Shown here one piece after another: positions 50,970 to 52,466 of a stretch of 52,466 bases of DNA. The notes beneath the pieces were generated by a model. The model worked only from the letters and a program-made list of their open reading frames with translations, was not told the DNA's origin and did no database searches. Origin of the DNA: Fuerstiella sp. (GTDB taxonomy: Bacteria > Planctomycetota > Planctomycetia > Planctomycetales > Planctomycetaceae). The stretch spans positions 1 to 52,466 of the forward strand of contig JAPYTO010000018.1 in NCBI GenBank assembly GCA_029941865.1, read 5' to 3'. Made by a program: the position numbers and the translations under genes. Position 1 is the stretch's first letter. Each line of letters starts with the position of its first letter.

Positions 50970-51763
50970 TGCGGGACGGCTCGCACTCAGATTTGAGCTT
51001 TCGCTCGGAGCTGCTGGTCTGCCTGCATTGGTAGCTGCGACATAGTGTCTGCGCAACATGCGCAAGTCAGCTGGCCATTCTAAATCGTGGTCAGGCCACC
51101 GCAAATGGGTGGTCTTTCCCGGTCATATCTGACGACAGTGGCGGTGGATTCTTCTGTGTTTGCAGAGTACCCAGTCAAAAAAAACACAAACCCTGCAAAA
51201 TGTAGGTGCAGATATCGCAGAGATCGATTGACACAGCAAACCGTTAAGTTAATACTAAGACCAATTGAGTTGCTGCTGATCGCGGGTTGCCCGCACTCAG
51301 CCACCACACAAGTAAAATCTTCGCGTATTCTCGGAGCTCACACAGGCAGCTCCAACAACTGACGAAGTCCCCCAGAGGCGTGACCGGTGCCTTAATTCCG
51401 GTTGTCATCGAGGACGATGATGTGTCCTGGTGACACTTCCCGGGGGTGATTTGTCAGATTGTCACTTGAGGGATGCGACTGCCTCCCCGTTTGCCTCTGC
51501 AAACAGGTTTCTCGGTGATTCGTTGTCGAGTGGCATGAATCCCTTAGCCTGCCCGAAAGGGTTCGTTTTTCGCCTGCCAGACAGGCTCTCTGGTTACTGA
51601 CCGTTCGCGAATCAACAACATTCGCTGTATGGCACGAGTTGCATCGCCATATTGCCCTTTGATGTTGTGGACTCGTCAATTTCAACGACGTGGGCAAGCA
51701 TTTTCTCGCTTTGCGCCGCTTTTGCCACGTTTCTATATTTCGTACAGGAAAATAGGGTTTCCT
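50970..51763. other. Long non-coding region with candidate structured leader
   Basis: About 790 bases with no credible gene on either strand. The first half (50970-51380) is featureless apart from an A-rich run at 51178-51187. The second half holds competing pairings: GTGTC (51422) with GACAC (51432), against GTGACA (51430) with TGTCAC (51460); and a C3-GAAA-G3 hairpin at 51552-51561, with AGCCTG (51546) and GCCTG (51572) competing for CAGGC(T) at 51582. The layout suggests a regulated 5' leader for the gene starting at 51764. Confidence 0.4.
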
Positions 51764-52466
51764 ATGCCGACAAGCAGCTCCAGTGCTGAAGAAAAAACTT
51801 CACCAGCACGCAAGACCAAAGCTACTGCCACACGAAAAAAGGTCACTCGCACTCGTCGCAAGAAGACTGAGGATGAGGCTCCGGCCGAAGCAGCAGCGAC
51901 TGAGGATTCCTTCGGAGACGGAGTCGCTGAAGACGCCCCCTCAGCAAAGCCAGCCAAAAAGCGTGTTGCTCGAAAACGGGCGCCTGCTAAGAAAAAGAAA
52001 GTCGAAGTCGAACAGGACTTTGCTGACGATCTTGCCAAGGCTCCGCCCATTGATGATACAGCAGCCGTGATGGAAGAAGCGCGGGCCGCAAGGTTTGAGG
52101 ACCACGGTGCGGATATGATTGATGATACGTCCGACGACCGAAATGGTTCCGGTGACGTTGGTCGTTCCGGTGCGTCAGGTGACGAAGGTGGCTCGGGCGA
52201 CGGCGGCAGTTCGGAAGACTCGGAGAGCAGTGACGACAGTGATCGTCCGCGCCGGCGACGAAGAAGACGAAGACGTGGCCCCAAGCCAGAGGGTCAGGGC
52301 GGGGCTCCAGGTGGTGGCGGCGACCCTCGTGGCGGCGATCCTCGTGGCGGCGGTGGTGGTGATACGCGTGGAGCCGTTGGAGCCGTTGGTGGCGGTGGCG
52401 GCGGTGGTGGCGGTGGCGGTGGCGGTGGCGGAGGTCGCGGTGGAGGTCGCGGCGGAGGTCGCGGCG
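51764..52466 (+). CDS. Lys/Arg/Gly-rich N-terminus of a probable nucleic-acid-binding protein, cut by window edge
   Basis: An ATG at 51764 opens a frame of 234 codons still open at the window end. Residues 1-50 are Lys/Arg/Ala-rich, like histone-H1-type tails (ARKTKATATRKKVTRTRRKK). An acidic Ser/Asp/Gly stretch follows near 125-160, then an Arg block after SDDSDRP (RRRRRRRRRG), and from about 180 a Gly-rich region ending in RGG repeats. Planctomycete transcription terminator Rho and RNase E/G-like proteins can carry such extensions before the conserved domain; I favour Rho slightly, but the diagnostic domain is outside the window. AGGG lies 6 bases upstream of the ATG. The long leader before it would suit autoregulation. 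Confidence 0.7.
   Translation, partial: MPTSSSSAEEKTSPARKTKATATRKKVTRTRRKKTEDEAPAEAAATEDSFGDGVAEDAPSAKPAKKRVARKRAPAKKKKVEVEQDFADDLAKAPPIDDTAAVMEEARAARFEDHGADMIDDTSDDRNGSGDVGRSGASGDEGGSGDGGSSEDSESSDDSDRPRRRRRRRRRGPKPEGQGGAPGGGGDPRGGDPRGGGGGDTRGAVGAVGGGGGGGGGGGGGGGGRGGGRGGGRG

Noticed and set aside
51733-52284. 183-codon minus-strand frame opposite the Lys/Arg-rich gene
   Set aside because: Ser/Ala/Pro-rich shadow of the plus-strand repeats; no start signal and no family resemblance.
52290-52466. GGCGGT-type simple repeats at the right edge as a non-coding satellite
   Set aside because: The frame from 51764 stays open and reads as Gly and RGG codons with mixed third bases, so it is coding low complexity.

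Overview
The window looks like a chromosomal segment of a planctomycete (phylum Planctomycetota). The evidence is a large Ser/Thr kinase with WD40 repeats, a second kinase beside an FHA protein, a MoxR-DUF58-DUF4350-DUF4129 operon, a DUF1080 protein, a DUF885 protein, and a three-gene block matching tetrahydromethanopterin (H4MPT)-type cofactor synthesis, which planctomycetes share with methylotrophs and archaea. Base composition is moderately GC-rich throughout. No tRNA, rRNA or CRISPR array was seen.

Layout. 1-4.3 kb: a truncated transposase-associated ORF at the left edge, then a kinase-WD40 gene that now lies in three reading frames. 4.4-12.2 kb: a catabolic cluster. Five minus-strand genes (two tandem N,N-dimethylformamidase-like proteins, an MFS transporter, an amidohydrolase, an enolase-superfamily enzyme) face a divergent amidohydrolase paralogue. 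12.2-13.3 kb: a decayed M28-type peptidase and empty sequence. 13.3-16.5 kb: a metallophosphoesterase, a VTT (DedA/TVP38-like) protein carrying the C-terminal signature of CDP-diacylglycerol synthase, and a CDP-alcohol phosphatidyltransferase. 16.8-22.0 kb: a coiled-coil membrane protein, FHA protein, Ser/Thr kinase and membrane protein. 22.1-25.4 kb: an oxidoreductase remnant, a DUF1080 protein, a MITE-like element, a sugar kinase and a DJ-1/PfpI protein. 25.5-29.5 kb: a secreted HtrA-like protease, a haem lipoprotein and two small exported proteins. 29.7-37.2 kb: the six-gene MoxR operon. 37.6-38.9 kb: a membrane Swt1-HEPN protein with tandem operator-like repeats upstream, then rpsT. 39.2-43.6 kb: a citrate-synthase-like protein without recognisable catalytic histidines, thrC, and a Na+/Ca2+ exchanger. 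44-50 kb: a DUF885 metallopeptidase, then an SDR, a dihydropteroate-synthase-like protein and PabB. 50-52.5 kb: a thioredoxin-like protein, a long structured non-coding leader, and the start of a Lys/Arg/Gly-rich nucleic-acid-binding protein cut by the window edge.

The observations I rate highest are: (i) a dispersed intergenic repeat (four copies) of about 75-104 bp whose palindromic arms change in a compensatory way, suggesting a structured RNA or REP-like element; (ii) the VTT-CdsA' fusion next to an enzyme that uses CDP-diacylglycerol; (iii) the Swt1-HEPN/zinc-ribbon membrane protein with paired palindromes in its promoter region; (iv) degenerate-active-site paralogues (citrate-synthase-like, SDR, amidohydrolase) placed inside otherwise ordinary metabolic clusters; and (v) the tandem dimethylformamidase-like catabolic cluster. 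All functional calls come from reading motifs by eye; no database search was run.
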